The notes below the pieces were generated by a model. The model saw nothing but the letters and a program-made list of their open reading frames with translations, did no database searches and was not told the DNA's origin. A program made the translations under genes and the position numbers. From an uncultured Porphyromonadaceae bacterium (GTDB lineage Bacteria; Bacteroidota; Bacteroidia; Bacteroidales; Muribaculaceae), in contig CAMWIM010000005.1 in NCBI GenBank assembly GCA_947174335.1, forward strand, positions 1-64,000: a stretch of DNA of 64,000 nt, written 5' to 3'. This document shows positions 16,762-24,276 of the stretch, piece by piece; within the stretch, counting starts at the first letter, position 1; each line of letters begins with the position of its first letter.

Positions 16762-18660
16762 TTAATTTCTATATATGTATTGATAAATGTAATTCGGTCT
16801 TGACGTCTCAAGTTTATTAAGTATTGTTCCGGGATCTTTAACCGAATAGATACCTACAACACTCCCACCAAAATATTTATCTCGCCAGTGAGCAAGAATG
16901 ATTCCATCAGGCATTATCTTGAAATTCTCTGTTGACTCATTCATTACATAATCGCTATATGGGGTTGCCTGATTGTGTGAGTTTATATCGGCAATATAAT
17001 TGAATGGTCTGTCTTCTTCCTCCGACTCGAGCTGAATACGTCCGACAAATCCGTCGTTGCATGTGTAGACATAACCATTATAAATAGACATATTACGTGC
17101 ATACAAACGACTGCTATCTTTTTCACCATAGAACATAGTCCGTTCTCCTGTCAAAAGGTCATAACAAATCATATAAGATGAATTGCTTTGGAAACGTATC
17201 AGCTTGTCATCACCAACAGCATACGTTTCTCTTTTATCCATATTTGAAAGGTAAAAGTCGCTTTTTGTATAAAGGAGCGCCCCGGTTGAGCCGTTAAAGG
17301 CACTCATTTCTTTACCATTGCATATCAAGAATATACGACCATTATGAGAAAAAATAGTATTAAGCGTTGTTTTATCCTCAAGATCAAAAATGCGTTTCTT
17401 CTCTCCGGTATTAGGATCAATCATATAAAGTCCATCAAGATCCTCACCCTTGTATTGATTATCGGTAATTTTTACCGCATAAAAGATATTGTCGTTTGCA
17501 ATAGCCATTTTACCGGTTCCTACTGCGCCTTGAAACGAAATTTTCACCTCTTTCAGCTGATGTAATGTCTTCAGGTCAATAACACTGAATGTTCGTTCTG
17601 CGGTACGGCTTGAACCGGAGATTACATTTTTACTTGCTGATTGATATACAAAATACTTGTCATTATAATCTGAGGTTGCATTGAAACTAACTTTATCAAC
17701 GTCTACGTCAGGGTTAGCCGCAGTATACACGTTCATAGTAAGACGCCCGGCATAGTCGACAAAATGGAAATCTTTTTGAGAAACTATATATGAACCATAT
17801 TGTGTCACGTTGTGAACATCGACAGTGACTTTGGTACTTGCGGTCTGGGTCGGGTCGGTAACCTTGAGAGTAACCTCAACCAAGTCGAGATTCTCGCCGG
17901 GTAAAGTATAATCCTGCTCGGTGCCGACAACTTTACCGTTTACAATCCACTCATACTGCACGTCACTGATGCGATTGGCTTCGCCATGAAGAGTGAGAGG
18001 AGTGCCCACCGGAGTGCGGAATCCATATTCAGGCTCATCAATAGCCACGTCAAGAACAGGCACGTTAACTTTGATTTCAATATCGTTGGTAGCAAATTTT
18101 CCGTTTGCATCAAGAGCCTTGAATGTCACTTTGTGGACACCCTCTTTGAGAGCTTTGAATACATAGTAATGCTCTTTTGACACTCGTTTGTCGTCAATAA
18201 GCCATTCAACCTCATAGTCCTCGCGACAGAACACATTACCGCGGAGCACGAGTGAATCGAGATATTCAATTTCGGGCTTACGATCTCCGACAACCGATAT
18301 AGAGGCGTCGATCTCGCCACGGGCAACGAGGACATTAGCAGCATCGGTGGCAGTGCCGTTTTCAGCAATTACAGTAAGTTTTACGGTGTTGTTTCCGGAT
18401 TCTTTACCCTCAAAATGGAGTACACGCTCGGTTGATACCTTAATTCCGTTAACACTCCATTGATAGGCGGCGCCGGTATCGGCATTTTTCACGTTAGCCG
18501 AGATGTCGATCGATTCGCCAAGGGCTACCGATAGCCCTGCCTCAGGAATCTGGATTGTCACTTCGGGAGGCAATACATATTCCGTCTCCTTACACGACAT
18601 CAGATTCATCACTGCGAGATACATTATCAAAGATCCCGCCAATTTAAAAATTTTACTCAT
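16762..18660 (-). CDS. Surface lipoprotein: Ig/PKD repeats plus divergent beta-propeller
   Basis: About 632 residues from ATG 18660 (MSKIFKLAG), which gives a lipoprotein signal with lipobox LMSC (Cys23). The frame extends further upstream, but that part runs through the riboswitch leader hairpin and is not a signal peptide. Three Ig/PKD modules (~30-110, 115-195, 198-290) precede a C-terminal region of repeated four-stranded units (IDLKTLHQLKEVKIS, DGLYMIDPNTGEKKRIF, NMSIYNGYVYTCNDGF) typical of a beta-propeller. It is the first gene after riboswitch 2. Substrate unknown; riboswitch control suggests a corrinoid. The next gene begins 8 bases downstream. Confidence 0.75.
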   Translation of the reverse strand: MSKIFKLAGSLIMYLAVMNLMSCKETEYVLPPEVTIQIPEAGLSVALGESIDISANVKNADTGAAYQWSVNGIKVSTERVLHFEGKESGNNTVKLTVIAENGTATDAANVLVARGEIDASISVVGDRKPEIEYLDSLVLRGNVFCREDYEVEWLIDDKRVSKEHYYVFKALKEGVHKVTFKALDANGKFATNDIEIKVNVPVLDVAIDEPEYGFRTPVGTPLTLHGEANRISDVQYEWIVNGKVVGTEQDYTLPGENLDLVEVTLKVTDPTQTASTKVTVDVHNVTQYGSYIVSQKDFHFVDYAGRLTMNVYTAANPDVDVDKVSFNATSDYNDKYFVYQSASKNVISGSSRTAERTFSVIDLKTLHQLKEVKISFQGAVGTGKMAIANDNIFYAVKITDNQYKGEDLDGLYMIDPNTGEKKRIFDLEDKTTLNTIFSHNGRIFLICNGKEMSAFNGSTGALLYTKSDFYLSNMDKRETYAVGDDKLIRFQSNSSYMICYDLLTGERTMFYGEKDSSRLYARNMSIYNGYVYTCNDGFVGRIQLESEEEDRPFNYIADINSHNQATPYSDYVMNESTENFKIMPDGIILAHWRDKYFGGSVVGIYSVKDPGTILNKLETSRPNYIYQYIYRN

Positions 18661-18735
18661 GTGATAATTAATAAATGATGGTTTATAAAGCAGATACACA
18701 TTTATCCCATCGGCGCAGACACATGAAAATAAGGA

Positions 18736-18772
18736 ACTCCCGCCTTTGGGTTGAAATATCAAAGACGGGAGT
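18736..18772 (-). terminator. Terminator-like hairpin in the leader of riboswitch operon 2
   Basis: Transcript ACTCCCGTCTTTG pairs with CAAAGGCGGGAGT (13 positions, one mismatch), followed by an imperfect U-rich tract (TCCTTATTTT). It lies between riboswitch 2 and ATG 18660, in the same place as the strong terminator of operon 1. The weak U-tract means it could act on translation instead. Confidence 0.55.
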
Positions 18773-18845
18773 ATATATCGGTTTTATGTTAATACAAAAT
18801 GATTAAACGACATTCCTTGTAATATCATTTAATGAATAAGTCAGT

Positions 18846-19060
18846 CCCATTATCCCGTAGGCTCTCAGATATTTCTATTGATAATGGCAGGTCTTCTGAC
18901 TTATCCCTATTTAATCGCGCCTTCCCGGTCGGTTAATAACCAGTGACATATTGCGATTAATCATAGTGGGAATTACAGCAGCGGGTACTGTCGAGGAATC
19001 ACACCTCGTTCCCTTTTGATGCTCCTTAAGCCTCCACTCTTGGACGGCAGAGCAACCATT
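18846..19060 (-). ncRNA. Cobalamin riboswitch 2 (upstream of the three-lipoprotein operon)
   Basis: It has the same landmarks as riboswitch 1, in order on the minus strand: GGTTGCTCTGCCGTCC; GGTGTGATTCC; ACAGTACCCGCTGCTGTAA; CACTGG; GGGAAGGC; AGTCAGAAGACCTGCC. Long stretches around L5 are base-for-base the same as in riboswitch 1, which points to duplication. The predicted L13 loop reads ACGGGA (+ strand 18853-18858); it pairs only 4 bp with L5 but 6 bp with the downstream hairpin arm. Confidence 0.94.
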
Positions 19061-19067
19061 TCGACCG

Positions 19068-19098
19068 CAAAATTACAAAAAATATTCTTTCTTACAAA
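19068..19098 (-). promoter_or_regulatory. Promoter of riboswitch 2 transcript
   Basis: Minus-strand TTTG (19095-19098), 19 bases, TAATTTTG (19068-19075): an exact match to the Bacteroidota consensus. The transcript would begin at about 19061, directly at the riboswitch. Confidence 0.75.
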
Positions 19099-19101
19099 AA
19101 T

Positions 19102-20010
19102 TTATTTACTTGCCTGCCTCTGCTCACAATATTCCTTCGGGGTTTCTCCTGTTATTTTTTTAAAAGTCCGGGAGAAGTGCTGGGGATAATCAAATCCCAA
19201 GGAATAGGCAACCTCTGAGGAACTCATGCCCGACACAAGTCGGTTTTTGGCAAGTTGAATCACATATTGCTTGATGCAATGATTGGCGGTTTCGCCGGTA
19301 GTTCTTTTGATAATATCGCTGAAATAAGTTGAGGACATATTCAATTGTTCAGAGCAGAATTGAACGGTCGGAATTCCTTGTATCAACTGTTTCTCATCTT
19401 CAAAATAGGTTTTCAAAAGATTTTCAAAACGAGTTAAGACATCGTTATTGGTGATGGTTCGTGACACAAACTGGCGATTATAAAATCTTTGCGCATATCT
19501 CAACAACAGATTTATAAAACCGACAATTATACGATTTTGCATTGCGTCAGCAGGGAAAGTCAACTCATTTTTTATTTGTTTAAAGAGACCTATCATAATA
19601 TCTCTTTCCTCTTCTGACATGTGCAATGCTTCGTTAATTCGATAATCAAAAAAAGAGAAGTTTTTGATTTCTTTTTCAAGTCCCGTTCCCTGCAATATAT
19701 CGGGATGAAACAGGAGTGCCCAGCCGGTAAGATTTACAAGTTCTCCATTATCTTCCTTACCGCCAATCTGTCCGGGGGCAACACAAATCAATGTACCATC
19801 GGAATAGTCATATTTTCCGGTACCATAAGTAAGATCAAATTCGATCTCCTTTCCTTGAAGGAAAAGTCCATATACCTCATAACGGTTGAGTGTATGAGGA
19901 ACAGGTGACAATTCACTGTAATTTATGACACTGATTAGCTCATGAGGATCAGTTTGACCCATTAATGAACTGTAATCTGAAGGCTTACTAACTTTGAGAA
20001 TCTTAGTCAT
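19102..20010 (-). CDS. AraC-family transcriptional regulator
   Basis: 302 residues: an N-terminal cupin-like sensing domain (~20-170) and a C-terminal AraC DNA-binding domain with two helix-turn-helices (~200-295; PTVQFCSEQLNMSSTYFSDIIKRTTG and SSSEVAYSLGFDYPQHFSRTFKKITGETPKEY, the family hallmark). It is divergent from an operon of exported redox proteins starting ~150 bases away, which it probably activates. A TAAATTTG -7 box (+ strand 20040-20047) lies upstream of its own start. The effector is unknown. It ends only ~27 bases from the riboswitch 2 promoter, but the sensing domain gives no sign of B12 regulation. Confidence 0.9.
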   Translation of the reverse strand: MTKILKVSKPSDYSSLMGQTDPHELISVINYSELSPVPHTLNRYEVYGLFLQGKEIEFDLTYGTGKYDYSDGTLICVAPGQIGGKEDNGELVNLTGWALLFHPDILQGTGLEKEIKNFSFFDYRINEALHMSEEERDIMIGLFKQIKNELTFPADAMQNRIIVGFINLLLRYAQRFYNRQFVSRTITNNDVLTRFENLLKTYFEDEKQLIQGIPTVQFCSEQLNMSSTYFSDIIKRTTGETANHCIKQYVIQLAKNRLVSGMSSSEVAYSLGFDYPQHFSRTFKKITGETPKEYCEQRQASK

Positions 20011-20145
20011 AAAGTGGCTACCGATTTGATTTACAACTACAAATTTATAAAAATTTTTACTAACTGCCTTTAATTCTAATATTCTTATCGAAAAAAATGG
20101 TTAGACGTCAGTAAAATTTGTCACTTTTAAGCAATATCTCATGCG

Positions 20146-20153
20146 TAATTTTG
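20146..20153 (+). promoter_or_regulatory. -7 element of the AraC-linked redox operon
   Basis: TAATTTTG at 20146-20153 sits 4 bases before the first possible ATG (20158). Transcription would start at about 20160, so translation must begin at a downstream ATG. No TTTG lies at standard spacing, as expected of an activator-dependent promoter. Confidence 0.5.
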
Positions 20154-20175
20154 CAATATGAAAATTATAAATGAA

Positions 20176-20397
20176 ATGAAAACAAAAATCATGCTGTCAA
20201 AAGACTTCTGTGATATGGAGGCTATAAAATATATAGCATTCCGTCACGGAACCACGCCCGAAAAGGTATTGGAGCATTATTTCGTGCAGTGCGGAATAAT
20301 CGAGTCTGCCAACAATGACGACTATACCCTCACCCCCAACGAGATTGCACTTTTCCGGGATCTCGGAGTTCAACCCTCAATAATTGAAATACAGTAA
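20176..20397 (+). CDS. Small conserved-type hypothetical protein in AraC-linked operon
   Basis: 73 residues from ATG 20176 (MKTKIMLSKDF). ATG 20158 is too close to the -7 box to be in the transcript; ATG 20191 is also possible. The protein is acidic, soluble and has no signal peptide: KDFCDMEAIKYIAFRHGTTPEKVLEHYFVQCG, then DYTLTPNEIALFRDLGV. The first half could form helices with two cysteines. I do not recognise the family. It is followed 2 bases later by the ABM-domain gene and is likely co-regulated with it. Confidence 0.6.
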   Translation: MKTKIMLSKDFCDMEAIKYIAFRHGTTPEKVLEHYFVQCGIIESANNDDYTLTPNEIALFRDLGVQPSIIEIQ

Positions 20398-20399
20398 AA

Positions 20400-20813
20400 A
20401 TGAGAAAATTTATTTCACTCATAATAGTAACTCTTTCTATGTTCAGAATGACCGGACAAAATATGTGCGAAAAACTACCGATGCAGCCCGATGGCATTGT
20501 TCGGTTGTCTAAAATACAGGTTAACCCGAAGTATCTTGACGAATATATGAAATTTGCTGTTGAAGTCGGCACGAAATCATTGGAAACCGAGCCGGGAGTA
20601 TTGACAATGTATGCCGTTGCCGACAAAGATAACCCGTGCAATATCACCATTTTGGAGACCTACGCGAGCCAAGATGCCTATAAAAGCCATATCGCTTCAG
20701 AGCATTTTCAAAAGTATAAGCAAGGAACTCTTCAGATGGTCGATTCCTTGATTCTTGACGATGTAACACCATTAAATCAAAATAACATATTAACAAATTC
20801 TATTAAAAAATGA
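20400..20813 (+). CDS. Exported antibiotic biosynthesis monooxygenase (ABM) domain protein
   Basis: 137 residues with a hydrophobic N-terminal signal segment (~1-20) and one ABM ferredoxin-like domain (~32-125: GIVRLSKIQVNPKYLDEYMKFAVEVGTKSLETEPGVLTMYAVADK, YASQDAYKSHIASEHFQKY). Members include quinol monooxygenases of the YgiN type, but the substrate cannot be assigned. Most YgiN-type proteins are cytoplasmic; the signal peptide here points to the periplasm. Its stop overlaps the start of the next gene by 4 bases (ATGA). Confidence 0.8.
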   Translation: MRKFISLIIVTLSMFRMTGQNMCEKLPMQPDGIVRLSKIQVNPKYLDEYMKFAVEVGTKSLETEPGVLTMYAVADKDNPCNITILETYASQDAYKSHIASEHFQKYKQGTLQMVDSLILDDVTPLNQNNILTNSIKK

Positions 20814-21658
20814 ATCGCTTAATCCTTTCATTAACTCTCATAATCGTAACATTAATACCCACTATGGCACAGAAGAAAATAGTTCAACCTTCAGCTCACG
20901 GTACGAAAGTAACGCAAACAGCAGGTCGTCAGCAACTTGGCGAATTTGCACCCGAATTTGCACACCTGAATGACGATATCCTTTTTGGAGAAGTATGGAG
21001 TCGCAACGACCTTCTTTCGTTGCGCGACCGCAGTCTCGTTACTATAACTTGCCTCATCTCGCAAGGTATCACCGACACGTCTCTAATCTACCATCTCCAA
21101 GAAGCGAAAAAAAACGGAATAACCCGCACCGAAATTTCAGAAATTCTTACCCACATAGCTTTCTATGCCGGATGGCCTAAAGCTTGGGCTGCGTTCCGAC
21201 TTGCCAAAGATGTCTGGAACGATGACATTAAAGGTGATGATGCTAAAGCCGCGTTTGCCCGTACAATGATTTTCCCCATCGGTGAACCTAACACCGCTTA
21301 TGCCAAATACTTCATCGGCAACAGCTATCTTGCACAGATTTCAAAAGATCAGATACCTTTTGCCAACGTAACATTTGAACCCGGATGCCGCAACAACTGG
21401 CACATTCACAAAGCACAAAAAGGTGGCGGTCAAATGTTGGTTGGTGTTGCCGGTCGCGGTTGGTATCAGGAAGAGGGCAAAGAACCCGTCGAAATTCTCC
21501 CCGGCACCGTAATCAATATTCCTGCCAACGTAAAACACTGGCACGGAGCAGCTAAAGATTCATGGTTTGCCCATCTCGCATTTGAAGTTCCCGGCGAAAC
21601 AGCTGAAAACGTTTGGCTCGAACCCGTAACCGACGAACAATATAACAAACTCCCCTAA
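20810..21658 (+). CDS. Exported carboxymuconolactone decarboxylase-cupin fusion
   Basis: 282 residues: signal peptide (1-20, ending TMAQ); CMD domain (~50-130; LLSLRDRSLVTITCLISQG, GITRTEISEILTHIAFYAGWPKAWAAF); then a cupin (~185-265; FEPGCRNNWHIHKAQ, LPGTVINIPANVKHWHGA) with metal-ligand histidines. CMD folds are used for decarboxylation or peroxidase-like redox chemistry; the fused cupin may bind a metal or aromatic ligand. It is co-transcribed with the ABM protein and an exported flavodoxin, suggesting extracytoplasmic quinone or aromatic detoxification. The exact reaction is unknown. Confidence 0.83.
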   Translation: MNRLILSLTLIIVTLIPTMAQKKIVQPSAHGTKVTQTAGRQQLGEFAPEFAHLNDDILFGEVWSRNDLLSLRDRSLVTITCLISQGITDTSLIYHLQEAKKNGITRTEISEILTHIAFYAGWPKAWAAFRLAKDVWNDDIKGDDAKAAFARTMIFPIGEPNTAYAKYFIGNSYLAQISKDQIPFANVTFEPGCRNNWHIHKAQKGGGQMLVGVAGRGWYQEEGKEPVEILPGTVINIPANVKHWHGAAKDSWFAHLAFEVPGETAENVWLEPVTDEQYNKLP

Positions 21659-21669
21659 ACTCGTTGACT

Positions 21670-22272
21670 ATGAATAAAATTATAATCGGATGCCTTTCAC
21701 TTATAAGTGTAATATTCCCCTCATGCGCCAAAGATTATGTTGAACCGGTTGATAATCCTACCGAAGGACCAACTATGGAAGGATCCAAACCTCAACAGGG
21801 TAAAGTTGCTGTGGTCTATTTTTCAGCAACAGGTACAACCGAAAAAGTCGCAAAAGAAATCGCCAATGCAACAAAAGGTCAACTCATTGAGATACAACCC
21901 GAAAACGCTTATACCTCAGCCGACCTCAACTGGCACGATGATAAATCAAGAACATCGATTGAAATGAACGACAAAAACTCACGCCCTGCAATCAAAAACG
22001 GTGCGGTAAAGCTTAACGATATTAATATTGTATTCATCGGCTATCCAATCTGGTGGAACGAGGCTCCGCGAGTTATCAACACTTTCATCGATTCAAACAA
22101 TCTGAAAGGTAAGAAAATCTACACATTCTGCACTTCAGGCAGTAGCCCGATCGAAGGAAATATAAACGCACTTCGTCAAACCTACCCCACCCTCGATATT
22201 GTTCAAGGAAAACGTTTGAACAATGCAACAAAAGCTACAATAGAGTCATGGATAAAATCACTCAGTTTATAA
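21670..22272 (+). CDS. Flavodoxin-fold lipoprotein
   Basis: About 200 residues from ATG 21670; the in-frame TTG two codons earlier is unlikely. Lipobox FPSC (Cys19) shows lipid anchoring. The flavodoxin_4 domain (~43-200) has the FMN phosphate loop YFSATGTTEKVAKEIA, the IGYPIWWNEAPRVINTFID tryptophan loop, and FCTSGSS. Flavodoxins normally carry electrons in the cytoplasm; an exported one fits this operon of exported redox proteins. How FMN is supplied and which partner reduces it are not visible. Confidence 0.83.
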   Translation: MNKIIIGCLSLISVIFPSCAKDYVEPVDNPTEGPTMEGSKPQQGKVAVVYFSATGTTEKVAKEIANATKGQLIEIQPENAYTSADLNWHDDKSRTSIEMNDKNSRPAIKNGAVKLNDINIVFIGYPIWWNEAPRVINTFIDSNNLKGKKIYTFCTSGSSPIEGNINALRQTYPTLDIVQGKRLNNATKATIESWIKSLSL

Positions 22273-22291
22273 CACAAACTTCATAACTAAG

Positions 22292-22326
22292 AAAGGAGCT
22301 ATGTCAAAAATCGACATAGCTCCTTT
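22292..22326. terminator. Bidirectional terminator between convergent redox operons
   Basis: AAAGGAGCTATGTC (22292-22305) and GACATAGCTCCTTT (22313-22326) form a 14-bp perfect stem with a 7-base loop. It lies between the stop of the flavodoxin gene (plus) and the stop of the metallo-hydrolase gene (minus), each a few bases away. Confidence 0.8.
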
Positions 22327-22328
22327 AC

Positions 22329-22952
22329 TTATAATAAAATTTGTTTTTCCTGACCTACCGTTATCGGCGAGGAATGACCTGAAAGTAAAACCGTTTTGTT
22401 GGGAAGTGTAAAAATCTTATTCACGATCGACTCTTCCAAAACCATGCGGTTTCCGCCCGGGAAGTTGGTTAAACCGGGTCCATGCTGATAAAGCAGATCA
22501 CCTACAAATGCCGCATTATCATTGGGTGAATAATAAGTTACCGAACCCGGTGTGTGCCCGGGAGTATGAATAACTTTCAGATAGAAATCTGAATTTGCTT
22601 TAAGACGGATTATCTCGCCATCATACATTTCTTCGTAATGTGGCACTGTAATCGGCTGTCCTGAATTACCACTCAAGTTCAAATATGGATCAGTCAGATA
22701 AGGTGCATCTTCGGGATAGATATAAATTGGTGCGACAAGCTTTTCTCTAAGCAATTCAGCTGCTCCAATGTGATCAAAATGTCCGTGGGTGAGAAGAATC
22801 TTTTCGATTGTCCAGCCATTGCGAACCACAATATCATATATAAGTCCGGCTTGAGCACCGGGATCTATAATAAAACCCGATTTTGAATGATCGTCGATAT
22901 AAAAGTAGGTGTTTTCAGCAAAGACACCCTGAACCTGTAATTCTTTGATCAT
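22329..22952 (-). CDS. Metallo-beta-lactamase-fold hydrolase (glyoxalase II-like)
   Basis: 207 residues. The metal site is complete: T-H56-G-H58-F-D60-H61, H in IHTPGHTPGSV, D in AFVGDLLY and a C-terminal LSGHSSP. This matches the YcbL/glyoxalase II-like branch of the MBL superfamily, which hydrolyses thioesters such as S-lactoylglutathione analogues. It is the last gene of a MarR-FrnE-MBL operon, suggesting a role in thiol or electrophile stress. The substrate is unknown. Confidence 0.87.
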   Translation of the reverse strand: MIKELQVQGVFAENTYFYIDDHSKSGFIIDPGAQAGLIYDIVVRNGWTIEKILLTHGHFDHIGAAELLREKLVAPIYIYPEDAPYLTDPYLNLSGNSGQPITVPHYEEMYDGEIIRLKANSDFYLKVIHTPGHTPGSVTYYSPNDNAAFVGDLLYQHGPGLTNFPGGNRMVLEESIVNKIFTLPNKTVLLSGHSSPITVGQEKQILL

Positions 22953-22985
22953 CGCTTTATATCCTTTCTTCTAAGCAGTTAACTA

Positions 22986-23711
22986 TTAAAGTAATTGGCA
23001 ACCGTCAGGTCCGCATTGATGAGGGCGCTCGCCTGTAGCATTTTCAGCCTCAGCTTGAGCCTTGTCTTGTTTTTTCAACTCGCGCTGAAGTGCCGATTTA
23101 AAACTTTCGGTTGACATTGCACCCGGGATTGCCATACCACCGTTGATAACGATATAAGGCACTCCGTGAACACCACGCATCATTGCTTCACGTTCATCAA
23201 AACGAACTTCATCATCGTATTTGTCTGATTCGAGAACTTCCTTAACATCAGATTCTTTCATTCCGACGCCGACGGCCTTGTCAAGAAGGACTTTATGATC
23301 GGCAAGGACAAGGTTTTCGACAAAATAGGCTTTGAACAATGCTTCATTCAAACGACCTACAGTCTCACGGTCATATTTAGTCTCGGCAAGTTTCATCAAT
23401 CGATGAGCATCGCGAGTGTTTGAATATTGAGTTGTAGCATATTTAAAATCGATTCCGAGTTCGCGACCGAGCGATGAGATTTGCTCTATCTGTTCTTTTG
23501 CACCTTCAAGTGAAAGACGATATTTCATTGCAAAGCGTTCGGGAGTCGAACTTACAACTTCTTTTGAGGCATTCGGGTCGAGTTCAAAAGCTCTGAAATC
23601 AACAGTAACTTGGTCGGAAATGCCAAGTTCATTAATCGCATTTTGCAAACGGGTTTCACCGATGTAGCAATACGGACAAGCGAAATCGCTCCAAATAGTA
23701 AGTGTAATCAT
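22986..23711 (-). CDS. DsbA-family oxidoreductase, FrnE-like
   Basis: 241 residues without a signal peptide. The thioredoxin-fold DSBA domain has the active site C12-P-Y-C15 (WSDFACPYCYIG) and the cis-proline loop GVPYIVINGG, with a long helical insertion between. The C-terminus ends in HQCGPDGCQLL, an extra cysteine pair. FrnE-type proteins are cytoplasmic disulfide isomerases or dithiol oxidases linked to oxidative stress. It lies between marR and the MBL-fold gene with gaps of 17 and 33 bases, so it is probably in the same transcript. Confidence 0.88.
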   Translation of the reverse strand: MITLTIWSDFACPYCYIGETRLQNAINELGISDQVTVDFRAFELDPNASKEVVSSTPERFAMKYRLSLEGAKEQIEQISSLGRELGIDFKYATTQYSNTRDAHRLMKLAETKYDRETVGRLNEALFKAYFVENLVLADHKVLLDKAVGVGMKESDVKEVLESDKYDDEVRFDEREAMMRGVHGVPYIVINGGMAIPGAMSTESFKSALQRELKKQDKAQAEAENATGERPHQCGPDGCQLL

Positions 23712-23728
23712 GTTATTATTTCCTTTCT

Positions 23729-24169
23729 TTATTTAGATTTGGTTATGATAATTTTTTCGAGAACTTTATTGAAAACATTCAACTCTTCCGGCGTCAACAA
23801 GTCAACAAGCCCCTGATGACGGCTCTCGGCAACCTGCATCACTTTAGGTTGAATCAATCGCGCTTTATCGGTCAAATACACCTTCAGACATTTATAGCTG
23901 ACAGGCTCGGTTATGACCAGACCTTTTTTTATCAATCCTGTAACACACCTGCAAATTCCGGCTTTATCGCGCCCTACCATATCTCCAATCTCGCATTGCC
24001 TGATGCCATCTTTTGAATACAATGCGCGAAGCACAAGATATTCCACAGTAGTCAAGTTAAGCTTTGCTTCTTTAAGAGCCCTTTCAAGTTCGCCCAACAG
24101 AATTTGATTTGCCGACCCGAGCATACAGCCGAGTGCCGGGGATTGATATGTTTTCTTTTCGGTTTTCAT
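23729..24169 (-). CDS. MarR-family transcriptional regulator, cysteine-rich
   Basis: 146 residues with a winged helix-turn-helix (~45-110: LTTVEYLVLRALYSKDGIRQCEIGDMVGRDKAGICRCVTGLIKKGLV) flanked by dimerization helices. There are several cysteines (GCMLG, QCEIG, ICRC, YKCLK), so OhrR-like redox sensing is plausible but inferred. It heads the operon with FrnE and the MBL hydrolase. Two inverted repeats directly upstream of its start are likely operators for autorepression. Confidence 0.85.
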   Translation of the reverse strand: MKTEKKTYQSPALGCMLGSANQILLGELERALKEAKLNLTTVEYLVLRALYSKDGIRQCEIGDMVGRDKAGICRCVTGLIKKGLVITEPVSYKCLKVYLTDKARLIQPKVMQVAESRHQGLVDLLTPEELNVFNKVLEKIIITKSK

Positions 24170-24174
24170 ACTAC

Positions 24175-24217
24175 TATAACAACACTGTTATAAAATGGTT
24201 GACTACACAACCATTTT
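24175..24217. promoter_or_regulatory. Double palindromic operator upstream of marR
   Basis: TATAACA-N4-TGTTATA (24175-24192) lies 5 bases before the marR start codon, and AAAATGGTTG-N6-CAACCATTTT (24192-24217) is next to it. Both are perfect inverted repeats of the size MarR-type dimers bind; they overlap by one base. Confidence 0.7.
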
Positions 24218-24250
24218 TAACTTTGTACAACTGATTTTACAGCATAAAAA

Positions 24251-24270
24251 AGCCGACATCACAGTCGGCT
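24251..24270 (-). terminator. Second of two tandem terminators after thioredoxin
   Basis: Minus-strand transcript AGCCGAC-N6-GTCGGCT followed by six T. The plus strand also has A/T runs on both sides, so it can work in either direction. Confidence 0.75.
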
Positions 24271-24276
24271 AAAAAA

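Noticed and set aside
16762-18762. Longer start (18762) for the first gene of riboswitch operon 2
   Set aside because: The extra 34 codons run through the leader hairpin and separate the lipoprotein signal from the N-terminus; ATG 18660 gives a normal lipoprotein.
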